This document shows positions 34,964-43,931 of a stretch of 64,000 nucleotides of DNA, piece after piece; the stretch's first letter is position 1, and each line of letters opens with the position of its first letter. The position numbers and the translations under genes were made by a program. Location: positions 62,001 through 126,000 of the forward strand of contig NZ_CANMUE010000002.1 in assembly GCF_947500975.1 (NCBI RefSeq), written 5' to 3'. The notes under the pieces are model-generated. The model saw only the letters and a list, made by a program, of their open reading frames with translations, was not told where the DNA came from and did not search any database. Origin of the DNA: an uncultured Polaribacter sp. (lineage in GTDB: Bacteria; Bacteroidota; Bacteroidia; Flavobacteriales; Flavobacteriaceae).

Positions 34964-35866
34964 TTAAAGAGATTTAGCATTAAAAGTGTCTCCCTGACTA
35001 AAATCACCAGTCTCAAAACCTTTTGTAAACCATCGCATTCTTTGAGCAGAAGTTCCATGTGTAAAAGAGTCAGGTACAACTCTACCCGTAGACTTTTTTT
35101 GTAAACGATCATCACCAATTGCGTTTGCTGCATTTAATGCTTCTTGTAAATCCCCTTTTTCCATGATCTTAGTCATTTTTTGAGAATGATGAGCCCAAAC
35201 ACCAGCATAAAAATCTGCTTGTAATTCTAACATCACTGAATATCTATTATATTCGGTTTTACTTACTTGCCTTCGTAAACGATTTAATTTATCGGTGGTA
35301 CCCATTAACTTTTGAATATGATGACCTACTTCATGAGCAATTACATAAGCTTGAGCAAAATCTCCAGGAGCATTTAGCCTGGTTTCCATTTCTTTAAAAA
35401 AACTTAAATCGATATATAAAGTTTGATCTCCAGGACAATAAAAAGGACCTGTAGCACTAGATGCAGAACCACAAGCAGAAGTAACTGAATTTGTAAAAAG
35501 CACCAATTTTGGTTCTTTATATCCTTTTAAAAGTTGATTCCAAATATCTTCTGTGTTAGCTAAAATTGTTGAGCTAAACTCTGCCAATTCATTTTCTTCG
35601 GCAGTTCCTTTATAAGTAGATGAATTTGTAATTTGATTTGATGAACCTCCAGTTAATAATTGAAGAGGATTATTACCAGTAAAATACATTACTCCTAAAA
35701 CAATAGCAACAATTATCAATCCTTTTTTGGTTGTAATCACTTTTAAAAGTAAAGGAATTAATAGTTTGCCTAAACTACTTCCGCCAATACCAGTAAAGTT
35801 TCTACCAGAACTAGCACCTCTTCTATCATCAACATTAGAACTTTTACGCCTACCTTGCCATTTCAT
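34964..35866 (-). CDS. YpfJ-type neutral zinc metallopeptidase
   Basis: This 300-residue membrane-anchored peptidase begins with MKWQGRRKSSNVDDRRG, the conserved N-terminus of the YpfJ family (WxGRRxSxNVEDRRG). One transmembrane helix (about 49-63) follows, then a zinc-peptidase domain with HEVGH (178-182) and a downstream ELQADFYAGVWAHH that supplies the third ligand. A disulfide is possible between C132 and C144. The C-terminus ends TFNAKSL. The substrate is unknown for the whole family. Confidence 0.9.
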   Translation of the reverse strand: MKWQGRRKSSNVDDRRGASSGRNFTGIGGSSLGKLLIPLLLKVITTKKGLIIVAIVLGVMYFTGNNPLQLLTGGSSNQITNSSTYKGTAEENELAEFSSTILANTEDIWNQLLKGYKEPKLVLFTNSVTSACGSASSATGPFYCPGDQTLYIDLSFFKEMETRLNAPGDFAQAYVIAHEVGHHIQKLMGTTDKLNRLRRQVSKTEYNRYSVMLELQADFYAGVWAHHSQKMTKIMEKGDLQEALNAANAIGDDRLQKKSTGRVVPDSFTHGTSAQRMRWFTKGFETGDFSQGDTFNAKSL

Positions 35867-35938
35867 TTACTTAGATTTTTTGTTAGTTTTTAAAAGTACT
35901 ACTAATTTAACAATTTTAAAAAAATGATAAACTAAAAA

Positions 35939-37174
35939 TTAATACCAACGTTTTTTATTCTTTTTAGAAGCTTCAGATTTTCTTCCTTTTTTGTGTTTGC
36001 TAATGGTGTTTGGCTGAATTTTTACTTTTTTTGGTTGTGTTAAAGGATAAGGATGATCTGTAATTACTTTAATGGTAGTTTCTAAAATTTCTTCAATTTT
36101 AAATAGATACACATCTTCATCTGGACTACAAAAAGAAAAGGCAATTCCGGATTTACCAGCTCTACCAGTTCTACCAATTCTATGAATGTAAGTTTCTGGT
36201 ACGTTTGGTATATCAAAATTAATAATTGCATCTACATTGCTAATATCAATTCCTCGAGCAGCAACATCCGTTGCAATTAAAATGCTGTCTTTTTTGCTTT
36301 TAAAGTTATGTATGGCTTTATTTCTAATAATTTGAGTTTTATCACCATGAATACTAAATACATTGTAATTATTTTTGATAAGTGTTTGTTCTAATTTATC
36401 TACACCAAATTTTGTGCGTCTAAAAATTAGAATTCTACCATTAATGGTGTTGCGTAATAAATGCAAACATAAATCGGTCTTATTCTTTTTTGGGAGTTTA
36501 TAAACTAATTGTCCAATATTTTTAGCAGTAGTTTCTTCAGGGTTTATTTCAATTTTTACAGGATTTTTTAATGTAGATTTTGCTAATGCAACTATTTTAT
36601 CAGGCATGGTTGCAGAAAAAAGTAAGGTCTGTTTTTTAGCAGGACATAATTTTTCTATTTTCTTAACATCGTTTATAAAACCCATGTCTAGCATTAAATC
36701 TGCTTCATCTAAAACAAATATTTGTAAAAAACTAAGATCAACAAAACCTTGTATTTCTAAGTCAATTAACCTTCCAGGTGTTGCTACTAAAATATCAATT
36801 CCTTTTTTTAAAATCTCTTTTTGAGGTTCTAAAGAAACACCACCAAAAACAGCAGTAGTTTCTAAATCTGTATACTTTGTAAAGCTTTTAAAGTTTTCTT
36901 CAATCTGAATTGCCAATTCGCGAGTTGGAGTAATTACTAAAGCTTTAATTTTTTTACTTTTCTTCTCGGAACCTTCCTTATCCAGCAAAAGTTGGGTAAT
37001 TGGCAATGCAAATGCAGCTGTTTTTCCAGTACCAGTTTGTGCAGCAACAATAACATTTTTATTTTCTAAAATAACAGGAATCGCTTTCTCTTGTACTAAA
37101 GTTGGTGTGTGAAATCGTTCTTCTTTTACTGCTTTTAAAATTGATTTATCTAATGGTAATTCTGAAAACTGCAT
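35939..37174 (-). CDS. DEAD-box RNA helicase, RhlE type
   Basis: This 411-residue cytoplasmic RNA helicase has all core motifs: the Q motif (FHTPTLVQEKAIPVI), AQTGTGKT (Walker A, 45-52), PTRELA, TPGR, DEAD, SAT, and in the second lobe ARGID and HRIGRTGR. A short basic tail (KKGRKSEASKKNKKRW) may bind RNA. The ATG at 37174 is preferred: an in-frame TTG at 37192 is itself the end of a -7 promoter element (TATCTTTG, 37190-37197 minus). It is transcribed alone. RhlE-like helicases act in ribosome assembly and RNA decay. Confidence 0.92.
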   Translation of the reverse strand: MQFSELPLDKSILKAVKEERFHTPTLVQEKAIPVILENKNVIVAAQTGTGKTAAFALPITQLLLDKEGSEKKSKKIKALVITPTRELAIQIEENFKSFTKYTDLETTAVFGGVSLEPQKEILKKGIDILVATPGRLIDLEIQGFVDLSFLQIFVLDEADLMLDMGFINDVKKIEKLCPAKKQTLLFSATMPDKIVALAKSTLKNPVKIEINPEETTAKNIGQLVYKLPKKNKTDLCLHLLRNTINGRILIFRRTKFGVDKLEQTLIKNNYNVFSIHGDKTQIIRNKAIHNFKSKKDSILIATDVAARGIDISNVDAIINFDIPNVPETYIHRIGRTGRAGKSGIAFSFCSPDEDVYLFKIEEILETTIKVITDHPYPLTQPKKVKIQPNTISKHKKGRKSEASKKNKKRWY

Positions 37175-37189
37175 TATTGTTTTTTTTTG

Positions 37190-37197
37190 CAAAGATA
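37190..37197 (-). promoter_or_regulatory. -7 element of the RhlE helicase gene
   Basis: TATCTTTG on the minus strand matches TAnnTTTG and is 15 bases before the ATG at 37174, so the leader would be only 8-10 bases. It decides the start codon, because the alternative TTG lies inside it. Confidence 0.65.
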
Positions 37198-37235
37198 GTT
37201 TAAAAGTGATGAAGCTGATTGTGTTTTCATTTGCA

Positions 37236-37268
37236 TAAAAAAAATCTCAAGTTTACACTTGAGATTTT
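37236..37268 (-). terminator. Terminator of the DUF2911 gene
   Basis: AAAATCTCAAGT and its mirror form a perfect 12-bp stem (37241-37252 with 37257-37268) with a 4-base loop. The minus strand continues into a T-run (A-run at 37237-37244 on plus). It lies 28 bases after the DUF2911 stop. Confidence 0.88.
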
Positions 37269-37295
37269 AAAAATTTTATAAGAAAGGAGGTCAAT

Positions 37296-38144
37296 TTACA
37301 TTGCTCCCCATTCTTTTAATGAAGCCTTGTTCATTTTAATATAACCAGCATTTTTTGCTTTTTCAGCAAGCATTAAAGAAGTTTTTGCCGCTGCAATTGC
37401 GCTTTTTTTATTTCCTGTTTTTGCATGAATTAAAGCCTGTTTACGATACATCCAAAATTTAGGATCTTTACTCGTCATTTCTATCGCTTTATCAACCCAA
37501 ATTTTTGCATCACTCATATTTTTATTAGTATCTAAATTATAAGAAGCAGCAGCGTAATAATCACTTGCTGAAGGTCCATTCATAATTTGCGTAATTTGTT
37601 TAGTAACCATTGCGTCAGTTGGTGTTTCAAACTGTAAACCAACATATGTTTTCTCCCACATAATACCTATAACTGCAGAATTGTTTGTTAAATCATCAAA
37701 AGTAATTGTAAACGTTTCAATATCAATAGGTATTTCTAAAGGTGTAACTTTTACTTTAGCTGCAACTTTAGATTCGTCCCAATTTTTTGGAGTTCCCCCA
37801 TTTGTAGCATCAGTATATAAAATTATATCCCAAGTTTTTTCTCCAGGAATTGTATATAGGGCATAGGTTCCTTTTTTCATTTTTTTTCCGTCAATTGTAA
37901 AATCAGTAGAAAATGCAAGCTTTGTGTTTGCATTTGCACCAGTTCTCCAAACTTTCCCAAAATCTACTAATCCACCAAATATTTTTCTTCCTTTCATACT
38001 TGGTCTAGAATATTCTAAAGTAACGTCTGTTAAACCTACTTTTTGTTCTGTTTTTTGAAACGGACTTGGTGCTGGGGTTTTTATTTGAGCGTTTACAGAA
38101 AATGTAAAAGCAGCTACAAATAATGATAATATAGTTTTTTTCAT
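37296..38144 (-). CDS. DUF2911 exported protein with TPR-like tail
   Basis: This 282-residue periplasmic or secreted protein has a signal peptide (about 1-19, ending SVNA). A DUF2911 domain (about 30-175) has the family signatures VTLEYSRPSMKGRKIFG, VWRTGANANTKL and GTYALYTIPGE. A helical C-terminus (about 190-282) reads like one or two TPR units (ASYNLDTNKNMSDAKIWVDKAIEM). The function of DUF2911 is unknown; it is widespread in Bacteroidota. A -7 match (TAATTTTG, minus, 38171-38178) lies 27 bases before the start. Confidence 0.88.
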   Translation of the reverse strand: MKKTILSLFVAAFTFSVNAQIKTPAPSPFQKTEQKVGLTDVTLEYSRPSMKGRKIFGGLVDFGKVWRTGANANTKLAFSTDFTIDGKKMKKGTYALYTIPGEKTWDIILYTDATNGGTPKNWDESKVAAKVKVTPLEIPIDIETFTITFDDLTNNSAVIGIMWEKTYVGLQFETPTDAMVTKQITQIMNGPSASDYYAAASYNLDTNKNMSDAKIWVDKAIEMTSKDPKFWMYRKQALIHAKTGNKKSAIAAAKTSLMLAEKAKNAGYIKMNKASLKEWGAM

Positions 38145-38315
38145 GATTATTTAATTTTAATTAGTTATCTCAAAATTACGATTTCAAAAAACGAGAAATG
38201 TTAACAAAATCTTAAAATAAGGGATTGTATCTTTGTATTTTATTTGTCATTTGAATTAAAATGAAAGATTTTAAAATAAATCCTTTAGTTAGTTGAAATA
38301 AATATAAAATTAAAT

Positions 38316-38978
38316 ATGAAGAAATACATATCAGAATTTATTGGCACTTTTTCTATGATTTTCTGCGGAACAGGAGCAATGACAATTAATGAAGTTACTG
38401 GTGGTGATGTTACGCATGTTGGTATTGCAATTACTTGGGGGTTAATAGTTATGGCTATGATTTATGCCTTTGGAGAAACATCTGGAGCACATTTTAATCC
38501 TGCAGTTACCATTGCTTTTGCCTACGCAAAAAAGTTTGCTTGGAAAGAAGTACCTAAATATATTTTTGCGCAAGTTTTAGGCGGGCTTTTAGCTAGTTTA
38601 ATTCTTTGGTTTTTATTTCCAACAAGTGAGTTTTTAGGCGCTACAATTTCTACTGTTGATGTTTATAGAGCTTTTGTTTTAGAGTTATTATTAACGTTTT
38701 TCTTAATGGTTGTAATTATAAATGTATCTACAGGAAGTAAAGAAATTGGTGTTGTTGCAGGTATTGCAATTGGTGGTGTTGTATTGTTAGAGGCCATGTT
38801 TGCTGGTCCTATAACAAATGCTTCAATGAATCCAGCACGTTCTTTTGCTCCAGCATTAGTTTCTGGAAATTTACAGCATTTATGGATGTATATTTTGGCT
38901 CCAATTTTAGGAGCTTTATTAGCTGTAGTTTCTTGTAGGTTAGTAAAAGACGAAAATTGTTGTGAACATGAATGTTAG
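38316..38978 (+). CDS. Aquaporin / glycerol channel (MIP family)
   Basis: This 220-residue six-helix channel has both NPA boxes: NPAVT (N61) and NPARS (N172). The positions, small size and MxNPARSF motif are more typical of water channels (AqpZ-like) than of glycerol facilitators, but selectivity is uncertain. The C-terminal tail DENCCEHEC carries three Cys and a His, unusual for the family. It overlaps the next gene by 11 bases. A -7 match (TATCTTTG, 38228-38235) is 81 bases before the start. Confidence 0.9.
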   Translation: MKKYISEFIGTFSMIFCGTGAMTINEVTGGDVTHVGIAITWGLIVMAMIYAFGETSGAHFNPAVTIAFAYAKKFAWKEVPKYIFAQVLGGLLASLILWFLFPTSEFLGATISTVDVYRAFVLELLLTFFLMVVIINVSTGSKEIGVVAGIAIGGVVLLEAMFAGPITNASMNPARSFAPALVSGNLQHLWMYILAPILGALLAVVSCRLVKDENCCEHEC

Positions 38979-39726
38979 TATTTTAGGTTGTGGTTGGTTG
39001 GGTAAACCTTTGGCGGTTTCATTGTTAGATGAAGGTTTTACTGTAAAAGGCTCTACAACTTCAGAAGAAAAATTAGAAACTTTAGCTTTTTTAGATATTG
39101 ATGCTTATTTGGTTGATATTACTTCTTTTGAAGAGTTTGATGATTTTTTAAATACCGATATCTTAATTATTGCTATTACTTGTAAAGATGTTGATGCTTT
39201 TGAAAACTTTATTTCTCAAATTCAAAATTCTCCTGTTCAGAAAGTAATTTTTATTAGCTCCACTTCAGTATATGGGCGGATTAATAAAGTAATGACTGAA
39301 GAAGATATTGTTTTAGAAACTCCGATAACAGAAATTGAAAATTTATTTAGAGAAAACACCTTTTTTGAAACAACAATAATTAGATTTGCTGGTTTATTTG
39401 CTGGTGAAAGACATCCTGCGAACTGGTTTAAAAACGGACGTAAAATTCCTCAACCAAACGGGTTTGTAAATATGATTCATCAAGAAGATTGTATAGAAAT
39501 TATTCAAGAAATTATTGACCAAAATTGTTGGAATGAAACTTTTAATGCATGTTCAAATCATCATCCAACAAGAAAAGAGTTTTATATAAATGCTAGAAAA
39601 AGTAAAGGTTTTAAGTTGCCTGAATTTGAAGAGAATGAAATATACCAATGGAAAATAATAAGTTCTAAAAAAGTGCAACAAACTTTAGATTACACTTTTA
39701 TTCATGACGATTTGTTAAATATTTAA
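38968..39726 (+). CDS. NAD-dependent epimerase/dehydratase-like protein
   Basis: This 252-residue Rossmann-fold protein of the extended SDR type begins MNVSILGCGWLGKPLA, a nucleotide-binding GxGxxG loop. Further on are IFISSTSVYG and a short substrate domain (FAGLFAGERHPANWF, NMIHQEDCIEII). I chose the ATG at 38968 over the GTG at 38962 because the Rossmann strand follows at once. It overlaps the aquaporin gene by 11 bases and is likely co-translated with it. It resembles YeeZ-type proteins of unknown substrate. Confidence 0.85.
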   Translation: MNVSILGCGWLGKPLAVSLLDEGFTVKGSTTSEEKLETLAFLDIDAYLVDITSFEEFDDFLNTDILIIAITCKDVDAFENFISQIQNSPVQKVIFISSTSVYGRINKVMTEEDIVLETPITEIENLFRENTFFETTIIRFAGLFAGERHPANWFKNGRKIPQPNGFVNMIHQEDCIEIIQEIIDQNCWNETFNACSNHHPTRKEFYINARKSKGFKLPEFEENEIYQWKIISSKKVQQTLDYTFIHDDLLNI

Positions 39727-39766
39727 TTTTCAAAATTTAGTGTTTAGATTCTAGTATTATATAGTG

Positions 39767-41407
39767 TTAGCTATACTTTTTCTTTCTCAAGAAATTAAAA
39801 ATAAACCCAAATACAAATAATAAAATTATTGGTAAGCCAACATTTAAAAATTGCCAAAAAACTCTTTCTTTGAAGGCTTTTTTCTTATCAAGCATGTTCA
39901 CTTTTAAAGTTTTATTTCTTAACTGCATTAAGCCAACATCGTCTAATAAATAATCAATAGAATTTAGTAAAAACTCTTTATTTCCAAATTCTTCATTTGT
40001 CCATTTATCTCTTGATAAATTTGTAGGCTTTCCTTTTAAAATTTGATTTTTGCCAACATCACCATCAGAAATTACAATCATTTTGTTACCAGTTGCGTTT
40101 TCTTTAAAAAGTGAGGTTTTAAAAGGTTTTATTCGGCTTTTATAAGCAGATTTAAAATTGCCTTCTAATAAAGCTGCAAATAGTTGATTTCCAGAAGTGT
40201 AATCCTCTTCTTTTGGTTCTTCAGAAATAGATTGTAATTCAATAAAATTAGGAGTTCCTATTTTTTGTGTTAAAGGAGAACTCATTAATAAAGGTGTTTT
40301 TTTAATATTGTTTTTTAAAATATCAATTTGATTTGCAAATTGTAATCTAACGGGAGTTAGGTTTTTTGTAATTGTATGATTAGGGTTTCCGTTAACCAAA
40401 GGATGGTAAAACCAATCTAAATTTTGAAACTGAGTTTGGTTACCAACTGTGCCAGTTGCTAAAGCAATTTTAGCAGCATATAAATCTTTTATCAATGTTG
40501 TGTTGATTCTAATTCCGTAAGAAAATAATAAATCTGTAAGGTTTAAATCTCTTGGAAAAGCTAACATTTTTCCGCTAGAAAGTAAACTGTCTTGGTCTGC
40601 TTGCACATTGTCTAACATCCATAAAGTTTTACCGCCATTTGTAATAAATTGATCTAAAGTAAATTTTTCTTTTGCTGTAAATTTTTGAGTTGGTTTTGCA
40701 ATAATTGCTAAATCTATCGAAGTTAAATCTTGCAAAGTTTGTTGCGGGTTTGTTGCAACTGAATCTAAAGTAAACTTTGCTAATTTATATTTTTTAGCAA
40801 CTTCACTCAAAAAACTATATTGATAAATGTCTGCCAACTCTCCGTTACCAGTAATAATGGCAACACTTTTTTGTATTTTTTGACAAATAGAATTAATAGC
40901 GTTGCTAAAACTGTATTCTAAATTTTCTATTGCTTTTTGAAATTGTTCTTCTTGCGATGCAACAATGGCTGTTGGTAATAAAGAAACAATTTGAGTTTTA
41001 TTTTTATAACTAATTTCTGCCCAAGGGAAAATAATTGCTTCAGATAGTTTTCCATCTTCCTCAACTGTTAATTGACTTGGCATCATTCCTTTTTTAATCA
41101 AGTTTTCACGCTGATGATCTGGATTCTCAAAATGAATTTTTACATTACTGTTTTCTGCCGATAATTCTTCTAAATATTGTTTGGTTTCAATTTGTAAACG
41201 TTTAAATTCTGATGGAAAATTGCCTTCTAAATAAACCGTTATAAAAAGAGGTTTATCAATATTATTAATAATAGAGTTTGTAATTTTAGAAAGAGTGTAG
41301 CGTTTATCTGCCGTTAAATCAAAACGTTTATAAAATGATTGATTTATAAGGTTTAAAACGAATAATCCAATACTTATAAAAACAATGTTTTTTATGTTTT
41401 TATTCAT
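39767..41407 (-). CDS. gldG: GldG, gliding-motility ABC transporter component
   Basis: This 546-residue protein has an N-terminal membrane helix (about 7-23) after NKNIKNIV, then a large periplasmic ABC_transp_aux domain (YKRFDLTADKRYTLS, VYLEGNFPSEFKRLQ, VAIITGNGE, LWMLDNVQAD). A C-terminal helix (about 519-541) is followed by a basic end, RKKKYS. Together with GldF it forms the membrane part of the GldAFG transporter needed for gliding in several flavobacteria. It overlaps gldF by 8 bases. The ATPase gldA is not in this window, which is normal since it is usually unlinked. It supports a gliding, type IX-secreting lifestyle. Confidence 0.93.
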   Translation of the reverse strand: MNKNIKNIVFISIGLFVLNLINQSFYKRFDLTADKRYTLSKITNSIINNIDKPLFITVYLEGNFPSEFKRLQIETKQYLEELSAENSNVKIHFENPDHQRENLIKKGMMPSQLTVEEDGKLSEAIIFPWAEISYKNKTQIVSLLPTAIVASQEEQFQKAIENLEYSFSNAINSICQKIQKSVAIITGNGELADIYQYSFLSEVAKKYKLAKFTLDSVATNPQQTLQDLTSIDLAIIAKPTQKFTAKEKFTLDQFITNGGKTLWMLDNVQADQDSLLSSGKMLAFPRDLNLTDLLFSYGIRINTTLIKDLYAAKIALATGTVGNQTQFQNLDWFYHPLVNGNPNHTITKNLTPVRLQFANQIDILKNNIKKTPLLMSSPLTQKIGTPNFIELQSISEEPKEEDYTSGNQLFAALLEGNFKSAYKSRIKPFKTSLFKENATGNKMIVISDGDVGKNQILKGKPTNLSRDKWTNEEFGNKEFLLNSIDYLLDDVGLMQLRNKTLKVNMLDKKKAFKERVFWQFLNVGLPIILLFVFGFIFNFLRKKKYS

Positions 41408-42119
41408 TTTCTAATCTTGTTTTAGTGATGAATAAAAAGAAAAAAGTAACACTAAGAAAATAAATAATATCTCTTGTATCAATAACGCCTCTAGAAATAC
41501 TTTTAAAATGTTCGTTAATTCCTAGTTTTTTAATGATGATTGCATCGTTTCCAAAGGAATTTGAAATAGAATCAAATCCGTAGAAAAGAATAAAAGTGAT
41601 AAAAACACCCAATATAAAAGCAACAATTTGATTTTTAGATAAAGTAGACGTAAATAAGCCAATTGATGTATATGTTGCTGCTAAAAATAGCAAGCCGATA
41701 TATGACCCAATTGTGCTGCCAAAATCAATATTTCCAACAGGGTTTCCTAATCGAAAAATAGTATATACATAGGTTAATGTTGGTGTTAAGGCAATGATAA
41801 TTAATAGAAGTGAAGCCCAAAATTTACCTAAAACTATTTGCCAAATTGTTAATGGCTTTGTTTTTAAAAGCTCAATTGTACCATTACTAAACTCATCTGC
41901 AAAACTTTTCATTGTTATTGCAGGTATCAAAAAAAGAAAAACCCAAGGTGCTAAATAAAAGAAAGAATTTATATCTGCAAAACCTGCGTTTAAAATATTA
42001 AAATCGTCATTAAAAATCCACAGAAATAAACCGTTAATTAATAAGAAAACACCAATAACTAAATAAGCAATTGGGCTTGCAAAAAATGAGTTGAATTCTT
42101 TTTTTAAAATGGCTATCAA
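41400..42119 (-). CDS. gldF: GldF, gliding-motility ABC transporter permease
   Basis: This 239-residue inner-membrane permease with six helices starts with MIAILKKEFNSFFASPIAYLVIG, typical of GldF. It also has FLIPAITMKSFADEFSNGTIELLKTKP, the ABC-2 coupling segment, and GSTIGSYIGLLFLAATYTSIGLF. It is the fourth gene of a compact minus-strand operon beginning at 43804 and overlaps gldG. Confidence 0.93.
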   Translation of the reverse strand: MIAILKKEFNSFFASPIAYLVIGVFLLINGLFLWIFNDDFNILNAGFADINSFFYLAPWVFLFLIPAITMKSFADEFSNGTIELLKTKPLTIWQIVLGKFWASLLLIIIALTPTLTYVYTIFRLGNPVGNIDFGSTIGSYIGLLFLAATYTSIGLFTSTLSKNQIVAFILGVFITFILFYGFDSISNSFGNDAIIIKKLGINEHFKSISRGVIDTRDIIYFLSVTFFFLFITKTRLENE

Positions 42120-42120
42120 T

Positions 42121-42642
42121 TTATATTTCTAATTTAAAAATTCTATTAAAATCAAAAGTATTACATTTTCTTTCTTCTTGAAAAACAAAATTGTGTTTCT
42201 CTAACAACGCAATAGAAGATGAATTATTTTTGTGAGTATAGGCTTCAACAGTTTTTAGGGTTAATTCTTTAAATGCGAATTTTAAAATCACTTTAAAAAC
42301 TTCACTCATAAATCCTTTTTTCTGAAATTCTGGTTTTAGTTTATAACCGATTTCTCCATATTTTTTTTCTAAAGAAATGTTATGTAAAACAATAGTTCCT
42401 ATTATTTTTTGTTGATATTCGATTCCCCATAAAATACGATTTTTTACTTTATAAAGCTCATCACATTTTATAATAAAGTCTTTTGCTTCTTTGTTATTTT
42501 GAACTCTTTTTGTACCAATAAATTTGTTGATTTCTTTACTAGAACGTAAGTTAAAAATGACATCAACATCATTAAAAGTAATTTCTCTTAAAATTAATCT
42601 TTCTGTTTTTAAAACAGGAAATTTAGTAAAGTTAAAGCTCAT
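42121..42642 (-). CDS. GNAT-family N-acetyltransferase
   Basis: This 173-residue RimJ/RimL-type acetyltransferase has TERLILREITFNDVDVIFNLRSS at the N-terminus, GYKLKPEFQKKGFMSEV as the acetyl-CoA loop (Q/RxxGxG/A form) and ALLEKHNFVFQEERK near the C-terminus. The substrate is unknown. It sits between the monooxygenase-like gene (1-base overlap) and gldF (1-base gap), so it belongs to the gld operon by position, but a role in gliding is not implied. Confidence 0.88.
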   Translation of the reverse strand: MSFNFTKFPVLKTERLILREITFNDVDVIFNLRSSKEINKFIGTKRVQNNKEAKDFIIKCDELYKVKNRILWGIEYQQKIIGTIVLHNISLEKKYGEIGYKLKPEFQKKGFMSEVFKVILKFAFKELTLKTVEAYTHKNNSSSIALLEKHNFVFQEERKCNTFDFNRIFKLEI

Positions 42643-42938
42643 TATTGCAAACTTACTTTTTTATCTACACTCCAAGCTTCTGGCTTGTTATTAAAATATG
42701 TTTTGGTTTGTTTCCATACTTTTTTAAAAAAATCAGAATTCTTGTAGTTTTCTAAATCGCTTTCATTTTGCCAATAGGAATATGTGAAAAATATTTCTGG
42801 ATTGTTTTTATCTTGATATAATTCTAAAAAAGTACATCCATCAAAACCTCTAATGAATTCTTTTTTTTGATGAAACATTTCTAAAAACTCTTCAATCTTA
42901 GCAGATTGAAAACTCATTTTTACAATTCTTACAAACAT
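42642..42938 (-). CDS. ABM-domain (antibiotic biosynthesis monooxygenase-like) protein
   Basis: This 98-residue ferredoxin-like fold protein has MFVRIVKMSFQ, FLELYQDKNNPEIFFTYSYWQNE and FKKVWKQTKTYFNNKPEAWS, typical of small ABM domains. These act as monooxygenases, haem-degrading enzymes or redox proteins, and the role here is unknown. It starts 5 bases after the SAM hydrolase stop, in the same operon. Confidence 0.85.
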   Translation of the reverse strand: MFVRIVKMSFQSAKIEEFLEMFHQKKEFIRGFDGCTFLELYQDKNNPEIFFTYSYWQNESDLENYKNSDFFKKVWKQTKTYFNNKPEAWSVDKKVSLQ

Positions 42939-42943
42939 AAAAT

Positions 42944-43804
42944 TTATGATATAGGTGTGTATTCTGGTTTAGATTCTATGAAAAAATCAATAATAATAGG
43001 GTCTCTGTATTCTAAACCTAAAAGTGTTGATGCACCACCAACTGTTTTTAAATTACTTCTATAAATGGCAACTTCTAAATAACCAGCAGAATTAAATAGC
43101 GCTAACTTATTGCCGTCAAATTGACTAGAGTTTACAGCGTTATTTCCAGTAATTTCATTGTATTTACTAAAAATTTTTGTAAAAGAATAACGAGAAACTG
43201 TTATTTTAAAACTTCTGCCTTTGCCTATTTCTTGGAACATTTTTTTACTAATATTACTAATTACATTTCCGTAATTATCTATGTATAAAACGCCTCCAAT
43301 AATTTGATCTTTATTTTGATTTACTTTTGGTTGAATTTCAACGAGCTTTTTATATTCTTTAATTTCTTTTCCAATAACTGTTAAATTTCCACCTCTTGCA
43401 ATAAAACAAGCAACATTTACAAAAACATCTAAAACAGGAAAGCTACTTTCAATTCGGTCATGAATATTAATTTCTACAATTTTTGTTGGTTGAATTTCAG
43501 ATGCAATCATAGAGATTAACCCATTGTCTGGACATACAAAAAAATGATTATCTAATTCTAGCGCAATGTGTTTGTTTTCTGTACTTAACTCAGAATCTAC
43601 ACCAACAATATGAATGGTTCCTTCAGGAAAACTTTTATAAGAGTTTTTTAAAATATACGCAGTTTCTGTGATGTTAAAAGGAGATACTTGGTGTGTTATA
43701 TCAATAATTTTAGCATCAGAAAGCTGTGTGTAAATAGCGCCTTTAACAGCACCAACAAAGTGGTCTTTTGTTCCAAAATCTGTAGTTAATGTAATAAAAG
43801 ACAT
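42944..43804 (-). CDS. S-adenosylmethionine hydrolase (SAM hydroxide adenosyltransferase)
   Basis: This 286-residue cytoplasmic enzyme of the DUF62 family splits SAM with water into adenosine and methionine. Motifs are MSFITLTTDFGTKDHFVGA (active-site Asp and the loop that activates water), IDITHQVSPFNI, PDNGLIS and YIDNYGNVISNI. It is the first gene of the minus-strand operon leading to gldF and gldG and is divergent from phoH, an arrangement often seen in flavobacteria. A -7 match, TAGATTTG (43854-43861, minus), lies 50 bases before its start. Confidence 0.9.
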   Translation of the reverse strand: MSFITLTTDFGTKDHFVGAVKGAIYTQLSDAKIIDITHQVSPFNITETAYILKNSYKSFPEGTIHIVGVDSELSTENKHIALELDNHFFVCPDNGLISMIASEIQPTKIVEINIHDRIESSFPVLDVFVNVACFIARGGNLTVIGKEIKEYKKLVEIQPKVNQNKDQIIGGVLYIDNYGNVISNISKKMFQEIGKGRSFKITVSRYSFTKIFSKYNEITGNNAVNSSQFDGNKLALFNSAGYLEVAIYRSNLKTVGGASTLLGLEYRDPIIIDFFIESKPEYTPIS

Positions 43805-43931
43805 TAATTTTTTGCTGTTAATTAATTGTGTAAAAGTTGTGAATTATTTTAAGCAAATCTAATCAATTTAGAAATTTTAATTGCTATTTTTAGTTTATAA
43901 TTTAAAAGAACCATTTAATAAAATTAATCAT

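Noticed and set aside
38999..39010. GGTAAACC inside the epimerase-like gene resembling an operator half
   Set aside because: It is a single half with no paired unit, lies in a coding region and is not near a promoter.
41190..41335. AAACGTTT cores within gldG resembling LacI operators
   Set aside because: They do not extend to the full 12-bp palindrome, lie within coding sequence and have no promoter nearby.
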